In this document: in pieces, positions 25,704 to 35,968 of the stretch
Layout of the letters: each line of letters opens with the position of its first letter
Position numbering within the stretch: position 1 is the stretch's first letter
Source: Prochlorococcus sp. RS04
GTDB taxonomy: Bacteria; Cyanobacteriota; Cyanobacteriia; PCC-6307; Cyanobiaceae
DNA: 64,000 bases
Direction of reading: 5' to 3'
NCBI RefSeq assembly: GCF_001989455.1
Contig: NZ_CP018346.1
Coordinates: 1,426,001-1,490,000, forward strand
Position numbers and translations under genes: made by a program
Notes under the pieces: generated by a model
Seen by the model: only the letters and a program-made list of their open reading frames with translations
Databases searched by the model: none
Told to the model about the DNA's origin: nothing

Positions 25704-26027
25704 TTAAGACGCTAATTCAATTTCTATTTTTTCTTTAAGAGATCCAGAGTTATACATCTCAATAAGAATGTCTGATCCACCAAGGAATTCTCCTTTTAAG
25801 TAAACTTGAGGGATTGTTGGCCAATCTGAATATTCTTTGATACCTTCTCGTATAGCAAAATCACTTAAAACATCAAACGTATAAAATTCTACCCCTAAGG
25901 AATTTAGTATTTGAACTACATTGTTGGAAAAACCGCATTGAGGCATCAATTTTGTCCCTTTCATAAAAACCATCACTGGATTAGACTCTATGAGTTTTTG
26001 TATTTTATCTTTTGTTAGGTTGTCCAT
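25704..26027 (-). CDS. grxD: monothiol glutaredoxin (Grx4/GrxD type)
   Basis: A 107-residue CGFS-type glutaredoxin that carries or transfers [2Fe-2S] clusters. The active site is PQCGFSNNVVQIL, after the FMKGTK stretch typical of the family, with TIPQVYLKGEFLGGSDIL later. It is 3 bases downstream of bolA on the minus strand. BolA and CGFS glutaredoxins form cluster-bridged complexes in iron regulation, so the pairing here supports both calls. Confidence 0.92.
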   Translation of the reverse strand: MDNLTKDKIQKLIESNPVMVFMKGTKLMPQCGFSNNVVQILNSLGVEFYTFDVLSDFAIREGIKEYSDWPTIPQVYLKGEFLGGSDILIEMYNSGSLKEKIEIELAS

Positions 26028-26030
26028 AAT

Positions 26031-26261
26031 TCAATTAGGAGTTTCTGTTTTTAATGCCAGTGCATGGATAGCCTCTGAAGCTAATTCTTCCTTCAAAGCA
26101 GAATATACTAGCTGGTGTTGTTTAACCAATGATAATCCATTGAATTCAGATGCAATCACAGTTACTTGCAAATGATCATTTCCCTTGAGGTTTTCAACAA
26201 AAACTTGGGAACTTGGAATTTTTTCAGTGATTAATTTAATGACGTCTGTTTTTGTAATCAT
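26031..26261 (-). CDS. bolA: BolA family protein
   Basis: 76 residues with the class II KH-like BolA fold: DHLQVTVIASEFNGLSLVKQHQLVYSALKEEL contains the conserved F-x-G-x-x-x-V-x-x-H-x-x-V-Y pattern with the histidine used as a cluster ligand. It is directly upstream of grxD and probably acts with it in iron-sulfur handling. Confidence 0.88.
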   Translation of the reverse strand: MITKTDVIKLITEKIPSSQVFVENLKGNDHLQVTVIASEFNGLSLVKQHQLVYSALKEELASEAIHALALKTETPN

Positions 26262-26273
26262 AATAACTTTTAG

Positions 26274-26801
26274 TTAACCTTTGTATTTTGTCTCAACAAA
26301 TCCTAGTTGGATCAATCTTTCATAAGCTTCTTTACCTTCTGGACTATTAGGTGACATTATCCTAATTGTTTCAACAAGTAAGGGTACTGCAACCTCAGGT
26401 TTTTCAGTTTTTATATACATAGAGGCTAATCTCTCATTTGATTCTGCCAAAATTTGCAATGTTTGCTTACCTTTACTTTGCATTTCTTTTGGTATTCTCG
26501 CATCAATTCCTTTGAAGGATGAATTTAGATCAGAATAAAAAGAGGCAAGTTGCTTTGCTAATTTTCTAGCGTCTAGGTAAAAGTCCTTAGCTTTTTCAAA
26601 ATCCCCGTTTTTAATATATTTATCACCTTCTTTTATAAAATATTCAACGTTTGAGATGGAAAGCTTTTTACTCTCATCTGAGAGTACTCTGAAGTCTTCT
26701 GGATTCTTTATTTCTGCATGAACTTCATTTTTGTAAGGAACATTTCCAAAAAATATAAATAAAATTGGGATTAATTTTAAGAATTTCATTTTCTTTTTCA
26801 A
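26274..26801 (-). CDS. exported TPR-like protein, 175 aa
   Basis: It begins with a Sec-type signal (KKKMKFLKLIPILFIFF then a polar region to VHAE). The mature part is helical and resembles one or two TPR units (GDKYIKNGDFEKAKDFYLDARKLAKQ and NERLASMYIKTEKPEVAVPLLVETI). It probably sits in the periplasm or thylakoid lumen as a binding or assembly protein. It is 12 bases downstream of nothing on its own strand except plsC at 26833, whose stop is 31 bases away, and it precedes bolA. Confidence 0.6.
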   Translation of the reverse strand: MKKKMKFLKLIPILFIFFGNVPYKNEVHAEIKNPEDFRVLSDESKKLSISNVEYFIKEGDKYIKNGDFEKAKDFYLDARKLAKQLASFYSDLNSSFKGIDARIPKEMQSKGKQTLQILAESNERLASMYIKTEKPEVAVPLLVETIRIMSPNSPEGKEAYERLIQLGFVETKYKG

Positions 26802-26832
26802 TTATTAAAATTCATAGTAACTTATTACAGAT

Positions 26833-27507
26833 TCATCTACCTACATTTTTTAATGCTTTTTCTTCCTCTTGAGTCATTTTTTCATTTAGAAATTTATTAA
26901 AGTCATTGATCGTAAATTTTGAGTAATCATTAATTGGGATTGGTTTTCCAAAGGATAAACAAAATTCGCCCCTAAAGTTCGGAGGTATTTTGCTGTAAGC
27001 AATTCCAATTGGAATAATAGTAATAGAGGTTGTTTTTTTGGTAGCTAATCTAGCTAATCTATATAGACCTTCTTTGAGAACTAATTTTTGCCCATATTTA
27101 TTAATCTTTCCTTCGGGGAAAACAACTAGTTGTTCTCCTTTTTCTATAAGATCAATCGCATATCTTAAAGCTGATAGAGATGGCGATAATTGATTTATTG
27201 AAAAACATCCAAGTCTTTTTAAAAACCAACCTTGAATACCTCTCATTTCGGATTTAGTAACCATAAATCTACAATCCTTTTTTGTTACCCTTCTACCCAT
27301 TGCCATTGTAAGTATTAAGCCGTCCCATCTTGATCTGTGGGTTGGAGCCAAAATGATAGAGGAATTTATGGGAATCGAAATACCATTTTTTAAAATTTTC
27401 TTTTTTCTAAAAAAAAATCTCAAAACAACGTCCTGAGTAACGAACATTGCAATAAATCCCAATACAGGGTTGATTTTATGCCAAATATTTAAGGAATTTT
27501 TCTTCAA
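26833..27507 (-). CDS. plsC: 1-acyl-glycerol-3-phosphate acyltransferase family protein
   Basis: 224 residues of the PlsC family, which adds the second acyl chain to lysophosphatidate at the membrane. The catalytic HxxxxD is in [10 protein letters not shown], and the substrate motif is [12 protein letters not shown]. An N-terminal hydrophobic segment ([20 protein letters not shown]) anchors it. It lies head to head with pdxJ, sharing a short divergent promoter region. Confidence 0.82.
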   Translation of the reverse strand: MKKNSLNIWHKINPVLGFIAMFVTQDVVLRFFFRKKKILKNGISIPINSSIILAPTHRSRWDGLILTMAMGRRVTKKDCRFMVTKSEMRGIQGWFLKRLGCFSINQLSPSLSALRYAIDLIEKGEQLVVFPEGKINKYGQKLVLKEGLYRLARLATKKTTSITIIPIGIAYSKIPPNFRGEFCLSFGKPIPINDYSKFTINDFNKFLNEKMTQEEEKALKNVGR

Positions 27508-27607
27508 GTTCTATTTACTATATATTAATAATTTAAGTGTTTGCCTTTTTTTATTAGCTATTATTGGGCGGTTACTAGATTGTCTAGAAACTAAGATTTT
27601 CAAAATT

Positions 27608-28324
27608 ATGGCTACTTTAGGAGTAAACATTGATCATATTGCAAATGTAAGGCAAGCAAGGAAAACTGTGGAGCCTGATCCTGTGCAATTTGCTTTTTTA
27701 GCAGAATTAGGAGGGGCAGATTCCATAACAGTGCATCTAAGAGAAGATAGAAGACACATACAAGATAGGGATGTATTCCTTCTGAAAGAGACTATAAAAA
27801 CAAAACTCAATTTAGAGATGGCTGCTACAGAAGAAATGTTAGAAATTGCCAAAAAAATTCTTCCCGATTATGTAACGCTTGTACCCGAGAAAAGAGAGGA
27901 AGTTACTACTGAGGGCGGGTTGGATTTAAAAAGTAATGTGCAATACCTTAAGAAGGCTGTTGGGAATTTAAAGGATTCAAATATAGAAGTAAGTGCATTT
28001 ATTGATCCTCTTGGCGAACAGATAAATTATTCCAAAGAAATAGGCTTTGATTTTATAGAATTACATACTGGAAAATATGCAGAATTATCGGGATCTGAAC
28101 AATATAAAGAGCTCCAAAGGATTATAGAGTCTTCACATTTAGCAAATGACCTTGGATTAGTTGTTAATGCTGGTCATGGCTTGAACTACAATAATGTTAA
28201 AAAAATTGCATCAATTAACAATATGAACGAGTTGAACATAGGTCATAGTATTGTTGCAAGGGCATTAGCGATAGGATTAGAAAAGTCTGTACGTGAAATG
28301 AAGTCCCTTATCACATCAAATTAA
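27608..28324 (+). CDS. pdxJ: pyridoxine 5'-phosphate synthase
   Basis: 238 residues. It condenses 3-amino-2-oxopropyl phosphate with deoxyxylulose 5-phosphate in vitamin B6 synthesis. Features: [57 protein letters not shown] and [11 protein letters not shown] start at ATG 27608, since the 46 codons upstream that stay open overlap the divergent plsC gene and are not protein-like. ycf54 follows 9 bases downstream. Confidence 0.93.
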   Translation: MATLGVNIDHIANVRQARKTVEPDPVQFAFLAELGGADSITVHLREDRRHIQDRDVFLLKETIKTKLNLEMAATEEMLEIAKKILPDYVTLVPEKREEVTTEGGLDLKSNVQYLKKAVGNLKDSNIEVSAFIDPLGEQINYSKEIGFDFIELHTGKYAELSGSEQYKELQRIIESSHLANDLGLVVNAGHGLNYNNVKKIASINNMNELNIGHSIVARALAIGLEKSVREMKSLITSN

Positions 28325-28333
28325 ATTTCAAAA

Positions 28334-28651
28334 ATGACAACATATTTTTTCGTTGCGGCAAGTGAAAAGTTTTTAACTGTTGAAGAACCACTTGATGAAA
28401 TTTTGAAAGAGAGGATGAGGAACTATAAAGAAAATAATAAAGAAATAGATTTTTGGCTCTTAAAAAATCCATCATTTTTGCAAACCACCCAATTTGCTGA
28501 TCTAAAAGCAAAAATTCCATCTACCCCAGCAGTTGTTTTATCGACTGATAAAAAATTTATAACTTTCTTAAAGCTTCGTTTAGAGTTTGTTGCTGTGGGG
28601 GAATTCGAATGTCCTAATGCAGAAATAATTGATCCATTTAAAGTTGAGTAA
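28334..28651 (+). CDS. ycf54: Ycf54, factor for the Mg-protoporphyrin monomethyl ester cyclase
   Basis: 105 residues matching the Ycf54/DUF2488 family: TTYFFVAASEKFL, EEPLDEILKERMRNYKENNKEIDFWL, and FITFLKLRLEFVAVGEFE. Ycf54 binds the oxidative cyclase AcsF and is needed for its accumulation in chlorophyll synthesis. It sits directly after pdxJ and 17 bases before recC. Confidence 0.85.
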   Translation: MTTYFFVAASEKFLTVEEPLDEILKERMRNYKENNKEIDFWLLKNPSFLQTTQFADLKAKIPSTPAVVLSTDKKFITFLKLRLEFVAVGEFECPNAEIIDPFKVE

Positions 28652-28668
28652 TATAACCATCTAGAAAA

Positions 28669-31600
28669 TTGCTCAATCTTTATAAGTCAAATAAAATTGA
28701 AGTAATAAGTGAGCTGTTAGCAGAGGAATTAAAAATATGTCCTCCGCCTATAAATGAGAAATTAGAAATTGTAGTCCCCAATTACTTTTTGGGGAATTGG
28801 TTACGGGAACAAATAACTATAAAAAACAAAATAAGTGCTCTTTATGAGTTAAAGACAATATCAACGTATACCGAATCTTTATTGACAAATTTTTTCCCTG
28901 CAATTGATATGAGTGCATGGAATTTTGAGTCAATTAAATGGGGAATTATAGATTCATTAGAAGAATTAAATAGCTTTAAAGAATCATTTCCGCTTAGAAA
29001 TTGGACTAATAAATATTTGGAAAATGATAAAACAATTGATGGAGACATATATAATCTGACAAAAAAGATCACGAATAATTTTATTGATTATCTGATTTTT
29101 AGACCTGAAATGATAGCTCAATGGAATAGATATGAAATTAATTCATCTAATCTATTTAAGAATTTAAACTCAGATCAATTATGGCAACCTATTTTATATA
29201 AATTATTAGAGGAAAAGATATCTGAAAAGCCATCATGTTTATACATGATTGAAGTAATAAAGAATTTAAGAAAAATAAAAAACGTTCAATTTCAAATACC
29301 AAATCAAATTTATATTTTTTCAGATAATAACTTATCTAAACTACATATTAATTTTTATTCAGAACTTTCAAAATTTATTAAGGTAAATTTGTATTTATTA
29401 TCTCCTGGAGAAGATTTATGGAATAGAATAAATTGTCTTGAAGGTGAGTTGGGATTTGATGATAATGAAAGTAAATTGAATTTAAATAATACAAATATAG
29501 AGAAGATATTTGGTAAATTTGGAGCAAACTTTCAGAAATTAATTGATGAAAATATTTATACAGAAGGTATAAATTTAAAAAATAATTTAATATATATTGA
29601 TCCAACAACTAATTTTTATAATAAGAAAGATATTCCTCTTCTTAATCAAATACAAAAAAGACTAATTAATAATAATAGCGTTGATTTTATAGTAAGTGAA
29701 AGGGATGATTCAATATTACTTTGTGAGCATTTTAATCAGAATAGTCAATTTGAATATTTAAGAAATAAAATTATAGAAATAATAAATTCTTGCGAGACTA
29801 TTAAATATAGTGATATTGCTATTTTATCTCCACAAACTAATTTAATTAAACCTTATCTAAGGTACATCTTTAATAATGAGTTAATTAATGGTGAAAAAAT
29901 ACCTTATTTTTTTATTGATGAGGATAATCATGACTCTTCAGGTATTTATGAATTTCTAATTGACATTACTGACTTAGCAAGTGAAAAAATTACACTTGAA
30001 AAAATAGATTATATTCTTTCGAAAAAAGTAACTCAGAACATTTTTGATTTTAATATTATTGAGAAGGATGAAATTATTTTCTTACTTACCCAAGTGGGGT
30101 TTCATTGGGGATTAGATGATAAAGAAAGATTAGGTGAAGAGAAAAACACTCTAGATTGGTGTATAAATAGAATTACTTTAGGCTTAATTTATGACAAAGA
30201 AGTAAATTTAAGTACTTTTAATTTAAAACCATTTAGCTATAAAAATACAAGTTTGGATTTGAATAAATGGGTTAAAATATTAATTCATTTAAAAAAATTT
30301 ATTAATTTGATAAGGGGATCTTTTTCTTACTCGAATTGGGTTGAAAAGATAAAGTTTATATTAAAAAGTATTGCTGATTCTAATGCAAATTTCAATTTAG
30401 AAATAATTGAAATAAATAGAATTCTTGATAATCACGCAATACCTTTAATACCTAATGATCTTATCTTATTAAAAGTTTTTAGAGAAATATTAATTTCTTG
30501 CATAAATAAAATTAAATATCAAAGCAAATCACGAGTCAACAAGATCCTTGTAAGTGATATTGAGAATTCAAGGCATATCCCACATAAGGTTATCTTCCTA
30601 ATAGACATGAATAGTGTTAATTATCCAAAATTACCAAAGAGTGAAAACATTAATTTATTAAAAAACAAATATCATTTGGGTGATCCATCTGTTTTTGAAA
30701 GAGAGAAATATGCATTTCTAGAGTTGTTAATTTCCTGCAGAGATAAATTTATAGTTTCTTGGGTAAAAAATGATAAAGACAATAAAAAATTAGATGTTTC
30801 TTTTCCTATAAAAGAGTTAATTTCTTTTTTTGATAGTTTATTAAACCAAAGCCAAAGAGAACTAATAATTAAAGATTATGATTTAAATAAAAATGAAATA
30901 ATTGATCTTGATAAATCTAAGATTGTTAAAAGTAATTATTCTTTAATAGGAGATATAAATTGGAATGAAAAAAAATCTGATATAAAAAACTACAAATTAT
31001 CAGAATTGATTTATTGGTTCAAGACTCCACAAAAATATTGGCTTAATAAAAACAATATTTCTCCCAAGGAAATATTTATTCATCATCCAGACGAGGAGTA
31101 TGTAAGCAATCTGCAAAAGTCGCAGCTGCTTACAAAAATAATACAGGAGTTAGAGATTGATAAACATAATTTTATTGATGATTTAAAAAAATTGAACATT
31201 AATGATCAATTGATTGAAAATGGGATTATTATCCCTAAAAATAGTATTCTTGTAAAAGAAAAAGAAATCAAAGATTTATTAGAAAGTCTATCTACAAGTT
31301 TAAGTCAACATAATAAGATTAATAGAATTTATGTTAAATCAAATTCAAATAAAGAAGAATATTTCTTAGATGATGATACCGTAATTGAATTGATTCATGC
31401 GAAACTAAGTTTAAGGCGTTTGATAGAGGCTTGGGTAAAATTACTCTTCATTTCTTCTATAAAGAAGAATATAAAAAAGACCAAAGTAATTTATAGAATA
31501 GAAAATCATTATAAATCGCAAATTATTCAATCACCTGGAGCAACGGAATCAAATCTAATTTTGGAGGAGTATATAAATATTTTTAAAAATTATTCTGAAA

Positions 31601-31851
31601 AATGTTTACCTCTTCCTCCAGAAAGTGCTTATAAATATGTAGAAGCAAAAATAAAATCAAAAAATGAAAAAAAAGCTTTTATAGATAAATGGATTGGTAA
31701 CAAAAATTTTTCTAAAGGAGAAAGAGATAATATCGAAATGAAAATTTGTTTTGGTAATAAAAAAGAACCAGATTTCTTTCTTGGAAATAATAATTTTGAT
31801 CAATTATCATACAGATTATATGGTCCTCTAATTAAAGCATTAAAGAAATAA
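28669..31851 (+). CDS. recC: RecBCD subunit RecC
   Basis: 1060 residues, TTG start. It has the inactive-helicase architecture of RecC, which splits the duplex and recognises Chi within RecBCD. Visible matches are the N-terminal VPNYFLGNWLREQIT, SDIAILSPQTNLIKPYLRYIF and PHKVIFLIDMNSVNYPKL, with a degenerate nuclease-like C-terminus. Walker motifs are absent, as expected. It is the first of recC-(methyltransferase-like)-recB-recD. Extremely AT-rich, with many Asn, Lys and Ile codons. Confidence 0.85.
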   Translation: MLNLYKSNKIEVISELLAEELKICPPPINEKLEIVVPNYFLGNWLREQITIKNKISALYELKTISTYTESLLTNFFPAIDMSAWNFESIKWGIIDSLEELNSFKESFPLRNWTNKYLENDKTIDGDIYNLTKKITNNFIDYLIFRPEMIAQWNRYEINSSNLFKNLNSDQLWQPILYKLLEEKISEKPSCLYMIEVIKNLRKIKNVQFQIPNQIYIFSDNNLSKLHINFYSELSKFIKVNLYLLSPGEDLWNRINCLEGELGFDDNESKLNLNNTNIEKIFGKFGANFQKLIDENIYTEGINLKNNLIYIDPTTNFYNKKDIPLLNQIQKRLINNNSVDFIVSERDDSILLCEHFNQNSQFEYLRNKIIEIINSCETIKYSDIAILSPQTNLIKPYLRYIFNNELINGEKIPYFFIDEDNHDSSGIYEFLIDITDLASEKITLEKIDYILSKKVTQNIFDFNIIEKDEIIFLLTQVGFHWGLDDKERLGEEKNTLDWCINRITLGLIYDKEVNLSTFNLKPFSYKNTSLDLNKWVKILIHLKKFINLIRGSFSYSNWVEKIKFILKSIADSNANFNLEIIEINRILDNHAIPLIPNDLILLKVFREILISCINKIKYQSKSRVNKILVSDIENSRHIPHKVIFLIDMNSVNYPKLPKSENINLLKNKYHLGDPSVFEREKYAFLELLISCRDKFIVSWVKNDKDNKKLDVSFPIKELISFFDSLLNQSQRELIIKDYDLNKNEIIDLDKSKIVKSNYSLIGDINWNEKKSDIKNYKLSELIYWFKTPQKYWLNKNNISPKEIFIHHPDEEYVSNLQKSQLLTKIIQELEIDKHNFIDDLKKLNINDQLIENGIIIPKNSILVKEKEIKDLLESLSTSLSQHNKINRIYVKSNSNKEEYFLDDDTVIELIHAKLSLRRLIEAWVKLLFISSIKKNIKKTKVIYRIENHYKSQIIQSPGATESNLILEEYINIFKNYSEKCLPLPPESAYKYVEAKIKSKNEKKAFIDKWIGNKNFSKGERDNIEMKICFGNKKEPDFFLGNNNFDQLSYRLYGPLIKALKK

Positions 31852-31854
31852 AAA

Positions 31855-32328
31855 ATGTCTAAATTTCAGTTAAAAAATTTTTTTAAAGGTGCTTATGATC
31901 TAATGCTTGTTTCTTTACAGTTCATTATTATTAGTCTTCATTTTTTTCAATGGGAATTTATTCCACAAATACAAATAATTCAAGCAAGTCCTTTTTCTTA
32001 TTCACTGGGGATTTTAATTATTATTATCGCTTTCATAATAATGTTAGTTTCAATTAAAGACTTAGGTAGAAATTTATCCCCTTTCCCAAGACCTAAAAAC
32101 AATAGCAATCTAGTTACCAAAGGTATTTATCGATTTACTTGTCATCCTATGTATTATTCTTTAATATTTATTTCCATTGGAGTTTTTATAATAAAATTAT
32201 CTATTTATTATTTATTTTTGACAATAAGTTTGGCTTTAATAATTAAATTTAAGATTACCTTGGAAGAAAAATATTTAATGAATAAATTTAAGAATTACGT
32301 ACTTTATAAAAATGAGGTCAAAGTTTAA
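31855..32328 (+). CDS. isoprenylcysteine carboxylmethyltransferase-like membrane protein
   Basis: 157 residues with about four membrane helices and the ICMT/PEMT-type C-terminal signature LVTKGIYRFTCHPMYYSLIFISIG plus a trailing acidic EEKYLMNKFKNY. Relatives methylate lipids or prenylated groups using S-adenosylmethionine. It is wedged between recC (3-base gap) and recB (12-base gap), so it shares the rec transcript although its chemistry has no known link to repair. Substrate is unknown. Confidence 0.7.
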   Translation: MSKFQLKNFFKGAYDLMLVSLQFIIISLHFFQWEFIPQIQIIQASPFSYSLGILIIIIAFIIMLVSIKDLGRNLSPFPRPKNNSNLVTKGIYRFTCHPMYYSLIFISIGVFIIKLSIYYLFLTISLALIIKFKITLEEKYLMNKFKNYVLYKNEVKV

Positions 32329-32340
32329 TTTAATAAAGAA

Positions 32341-35300
32341 ATGGATATTAATCAAATTAAATTAGATAATAAGTTTAAATTAGTAGAAGCAAGTGCAGGA
32401 ACTGGTAAAAGTTTTACTTTGGCTCACATAGTTTTAAGAAATGTTTTGGAGAAAAAAGTTAAACCAGATGAGATACTCTTGCTAAGTTTTACCAAAAATA
32501 CTTGTTCTGAATTAAGAGATAAAATACTCTCGAGATTTCATAATTTAAAATTATATTTGCAAAGTCATAATGAAAATAAGATAGATAATACTCTTAAGGA
32601 TTGGTATCTAGATTTTAAGTATAAAGATAAATCTAAGGAAAAAATAATTTCCGAAATTGATAATTTTATAAATCAATTCTATAAGTTAAAAGTAACTACG
32701 TTCCATGCTTTTTGTAATAACATTATTGATGAATATAGTATTGAAATAGGGATAACTCAAGATCCATATATTGATAATAATATTGATAATTTGTATAAGG
32801 ATGTAATAGATAATCTGTGGATTGATGATTTTCTGAATCTTAATTATGAGCTTATTTCAACAGTCAACAAAAAAAAAATAAGTTCTAGATTTGGAAGTAG
32901 GATCAATAAGTCATTTTTTGTAGAAATTTTAAAAAATGTAGATCAAGAAAATATTTATAAATTTCAAATAAATAATAAATATAAGACTATTGATTTAAAT
33001 AATTATTTTAATGAATTTTTTTATTTAAATTGGAAAGAGTTTTGTTTTGAATGGAATAAGAAAGGTAAGGAATTATTTTTACAACTCATAGAGTTAGGAA
33101 AATTAATTAAGGAGAGTGGTGGAAAAAGTCAAATATATTCTGAAAAACCAAGAAATGATAAGTTTAATCAAATAAATTGTTGGATTGAAGATATTAACAA
33201 AAGGCTTAATTCTAAAAATGTTATTGATTTAATATGTGATATTTCTAAGGATGATCTTTTATCTAAATATTTTTACATTGAAAATATATCTAAAGAAATT
33301 AATAAACATAATCTAAAATTAGATTTTACTAAATTTAATTTATTACAAGATAAAATTTATAAAATAAAAGAAGGTTTCTTTACTGAATTTGTAAGAATAT
33401 TTACCCAATTAGCTTATATAAAATTAATTGAATTAAAGAAAAGTTTTTCTATTTTCAACTTTAATGATCTTATAAAGACTGTAGAAAATACATTTCTAGA
33501 TTCGGAAATTAGTAATAGTAATACTCTATCTAAAATTCAAAAAAGATTTAAATGTGTCTTAGTTGATGAGTTCCAAGATACAGATATTACTCAGTGGAAT
33601 TTAATAAAAAAGTTCTTTAATACAAAAAATCATTTTTTACTTTGCGTAGGGGATCCAAAACAAGCGATTTACAAATTTAGAGGAGGAGATATTGAAACTT
33701 ACTTAGATGCAAGATCTAATGCAATCGAAGTTTTTAGTCTTAAAGATAACTATAGATCCTCAAAAAAGTTAATCGATGTTCTTAATAAGCTTTATAAGAG
33801 TGGACTTAAACAATCAAAACTAAACTATAGTAAATTAACCTCAAGAATTAATGAAAATATTAATCCTGAATTTAAATTTAAGAATGTATTTGAAATTGTA
33901 GAATTTTCAAAAAAAGAGACTGATATCCAGGATCTTGTAACTCATTACATAGTTAACTTTATTTTAAATAATAAAGAAATTGATATTAATAAAATTGCGA
34001 TTCTTACATTAAATAATTCGCAATGCTTAGATTTTAAAAAAAAATTAAATCAGTTTAACCTCCCATGCAAAATTCATAATAAACAAAATATTTTTGATAC
34101 AGAAGCAAGTTCTCTACTATTTTTATTCATTGAATGTTTATTAAATCCGAGGTCTTTTAAAAATATAACTTTGCTTGCCACTTCAAAGTTTATTGAAATA
34201 AAATTAGAAGATTTACTTGATCATGGAATTAATAATAGTTTAGAAATTTTAATTAATAATTGCATTACTTGGTCCCAGGAACTAATAGAAAAAGGGTTTT
34301 TAAACATTGTTAATGAACTACTTATAAATTACAAGTCATCTTCGATTATTCAAGATTCAGATTTAAATTCAAATTTATTTCAACTTTCAGAAATTGTTGA
34401 AATAGAATTAATAAATAATGATTTTGATCTGAATATAGTCTTCAACTGGTATAAAAATCAGTTAGATCATATTTTACGAATTTCTAATGGAGAAGATTTT
34501 TTGACGAAAGATTATAATCTTCAAAATGGAATAAATCTTTCTACCATTCATAGTAGTAAGGGACTCGAATTTGAAATAGTCCTATGTCCATATCTCTCAA
34601 TTATTTCAAATAAGTCAAATAAAATTAAAGGACCTCTTTGGAAATCAAATATTGATAGAAATATATATATTAATATTTCTAATAATTATGCGAAGGTTGA
34701 AAAACTTAAATTAATAGAGGAAGAAGATTTATTTAAGGAGAGTGAGAGGTTAATTTATGTAGCACTTACAAGGAGCAAATTTAAACTTATTGTTTTTAAT
34801 GATTTAGAGGATACAAATAATATTTTAAATAATGATTTACTTAATAATTTAGAAGATATCAATATTTATAAGTCTAATTTTGAAGTAAGGATAGAAAAAG
34901 AGAAAATAAAAGAAATTTTTTCTAAGTTCCAAACCAACAGATTGAATAATAATCTTTGGAAAATTTATAACGTTAATAAAAAAATATCTAATGTATTTAA
35001 TTCTGATCAATTTATTTCTTATTCAAGTTATTCTTCTTGGATAAGTAAAGATAAAAATATTGATACAGTCATTAATCAAAATAAGGATTATGAAGATAAT
35101 ATATCAATTATCAAAGATTCTAATTTTAAGAATTCAAAGAATTATCCTAATTATTTTTCTTATCCAAATCCCTTAAGTGAATTTCCAAAAGGAACTATTG
35201 CTGGGACTTGCCTGCACAAAATAATAGAAAGATTTGAATTTAGAAACGATAATAATCAAGAATTAATTGATTTAATTATTGAGGAATTGAACTTTCATCA

Positions 35301-35967
35301 AATCGAGACTTCTTTGGCTTTTAAAGTAAAAGATGCGATTTTAAGAATCATAAATATATCTTTAGGAAAAGAATTACAAAATAAGAAACTAATTGATATT
35401 CCAAATGAATACTTAATTAAGGAACTCAAATATGATTTAACCCTATCTTATGAAGGTAGAAATATTAATTCTAATGATATATCAAATTGCTTTTTTTTAG
35501 ATCAGGAATATGAATTTGGTGAAGAATATGCAAATAAAATAAATGATCTTCAAATTATGAATAAAGGCTTTCATTCAGGATGTATAGATTGTGTATTCCC
35601 TGTAGGAAATAAATTAGAAGATAGTAAATGGTGGGTAATTGATTGGAAAAGTAATTTTATTGCTGGTAGTGATAATAGTGATTGTTTACCGAGAAACTAT
35701 AACTATGAAAACATGAGAAATGAAATGATTAAACATCATTATCCATTGCAATCTCATCTTTATTTATTAGCATTGCATAGATTATTAAAGTGGCGACTTA
35801 AAAATTATCAACCACATAAACATCTAGGAGGATATATTTATTTGTTTTTAAAGGGATTGCCAGATTTTGAATTATTTGAAAAATCTAAGTCTGAATATTT
35901 ATCTCCAGGTATTTTTATTAGCAAAGCACCTTTAAAAAGAATTAATTATTTAGATAACCTTTTTTAG
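32341..35967 (+). CDS. recB: RecBCD subunit RecB (helicase-nuclease)
   Basis: 1208 residues. A UvrD-type helicase with Walker A VEASAGTGKSFTLAHI (17-24), VDEFQDTDITQW (Walker B), GDPKQAIYKFRGGD and LSTIHSSKGLEFEIV. The C-terminal nuclease has the RecB motif GCIDCVFP followed by WWVIDWKSN and later PLQSHLYLLALHRLL. It unwinds 3'-to-5' and cuts DNA at double-strand breaks. It is one base away from recD, so translation is probably coupled. Confidence 0.92.
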   Translation: MDINQIKLDNKFKLVEASAGTGKSFTLAHIVLRNVLEKKVKPDEILLLSFTKNTCSELRDKILSRFHNLKLYLQSHNENKIDNTLKDWYLDFKYKDKSKEKIISEIDNFINQFYKLKVTTFHAFCNNIIDEYSIEIGITQDPYIDNNIDNLYKDVIDNLWIDDFLNLNYELISTVNKKKISSRFGSRINKSFFVEILKNVDQENIYKFQINNKYKTIDLNNYFNEFFYLNWKEFCFEWNKKGKELFLQLIELGKLIKESGGKSQIYSEKPRNDKFNQINCWIEDINKRLNSKNVIDLICDISKDDLLSKYFYIENISKEINKHNLKLDFTKFNLLQDKIYKIKEGFFTEFVRIFTQLAYIKLIELKKSFSIFNFNDLIKTVENTFLDSEISNSNTLSKIQKRFKCVLVDEFQDTDITQWNLIKKFFNTKNHFLLCVGDPKQAIYKFRGGDIETYLDARSNAIEVFSLKDNYRSSKKLIDVLNKLYKSGLKQSKLNYSKLTSRINENINPEFKFKNVFEIVEFSKKETDIQDLVTHYIVNFILNNKEIDINKIAILTLNNSQCLDFKKKLNQFNLPCKIHNKQNIFDTEASSLLFLFIECLLNPRSFKNITLLATSKFIEIKLEDLLDHGINNSLEILINNCITWSQELIEKGFLNIVNELLINYKSSSIIQDSDLNSNLFQLSEIVEIELINNDFDLNIVFNWYKNQLDHILRISNGEDFLTKDYNLQNGINLSTIHSSKGLEFEIVLCPYLSIISNKSNKIKGPLWKSNIDRNIYINISNNYAKVEKLKLIEEEDLFKESERLIYVALTRSKFKLIVFNDLEDTNNILNNDLLNNLEDINIYKSNFEVRIEKEKIKEIFSKFQTNRLNNNLWKIYNVNKKISNVFNSDQFISYSSYSSWISKDKNIDTVINQNKDYEDNISIIKDSNFKNSKNYPNYFSYPNPLSEFPKGTIAGTCLHKIIERFEFRNDNNQELIDLIIEELNFHQIETSLAFKVKDAILRIINISLGKELQNKKLIDIPNEYLIKELKYDLTLSYEGRNINSNDISNCFFLDQEYEFGEEYANKINDLQIMNKGFHSGCIDCVFPVGNKLEDSKWWVIDWKSNFIAGSDNSDCLPRNYNYENMRNEMIKHHYPLQSHLYLLALHRLLKWRLKNYQPHKHLGGYIYLFLKGLPDFELFEKSKSEYLSPGIFISKAPLKRINYLDNLF

Positions 35968-35968
35968 A

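Noticed and set aside
27470-27607. N-terminal extension of PdxJ
   Set aside because: PdxJ proteins start at [10 protein letters not shown]; the upstream codons overlap plsC and look random.
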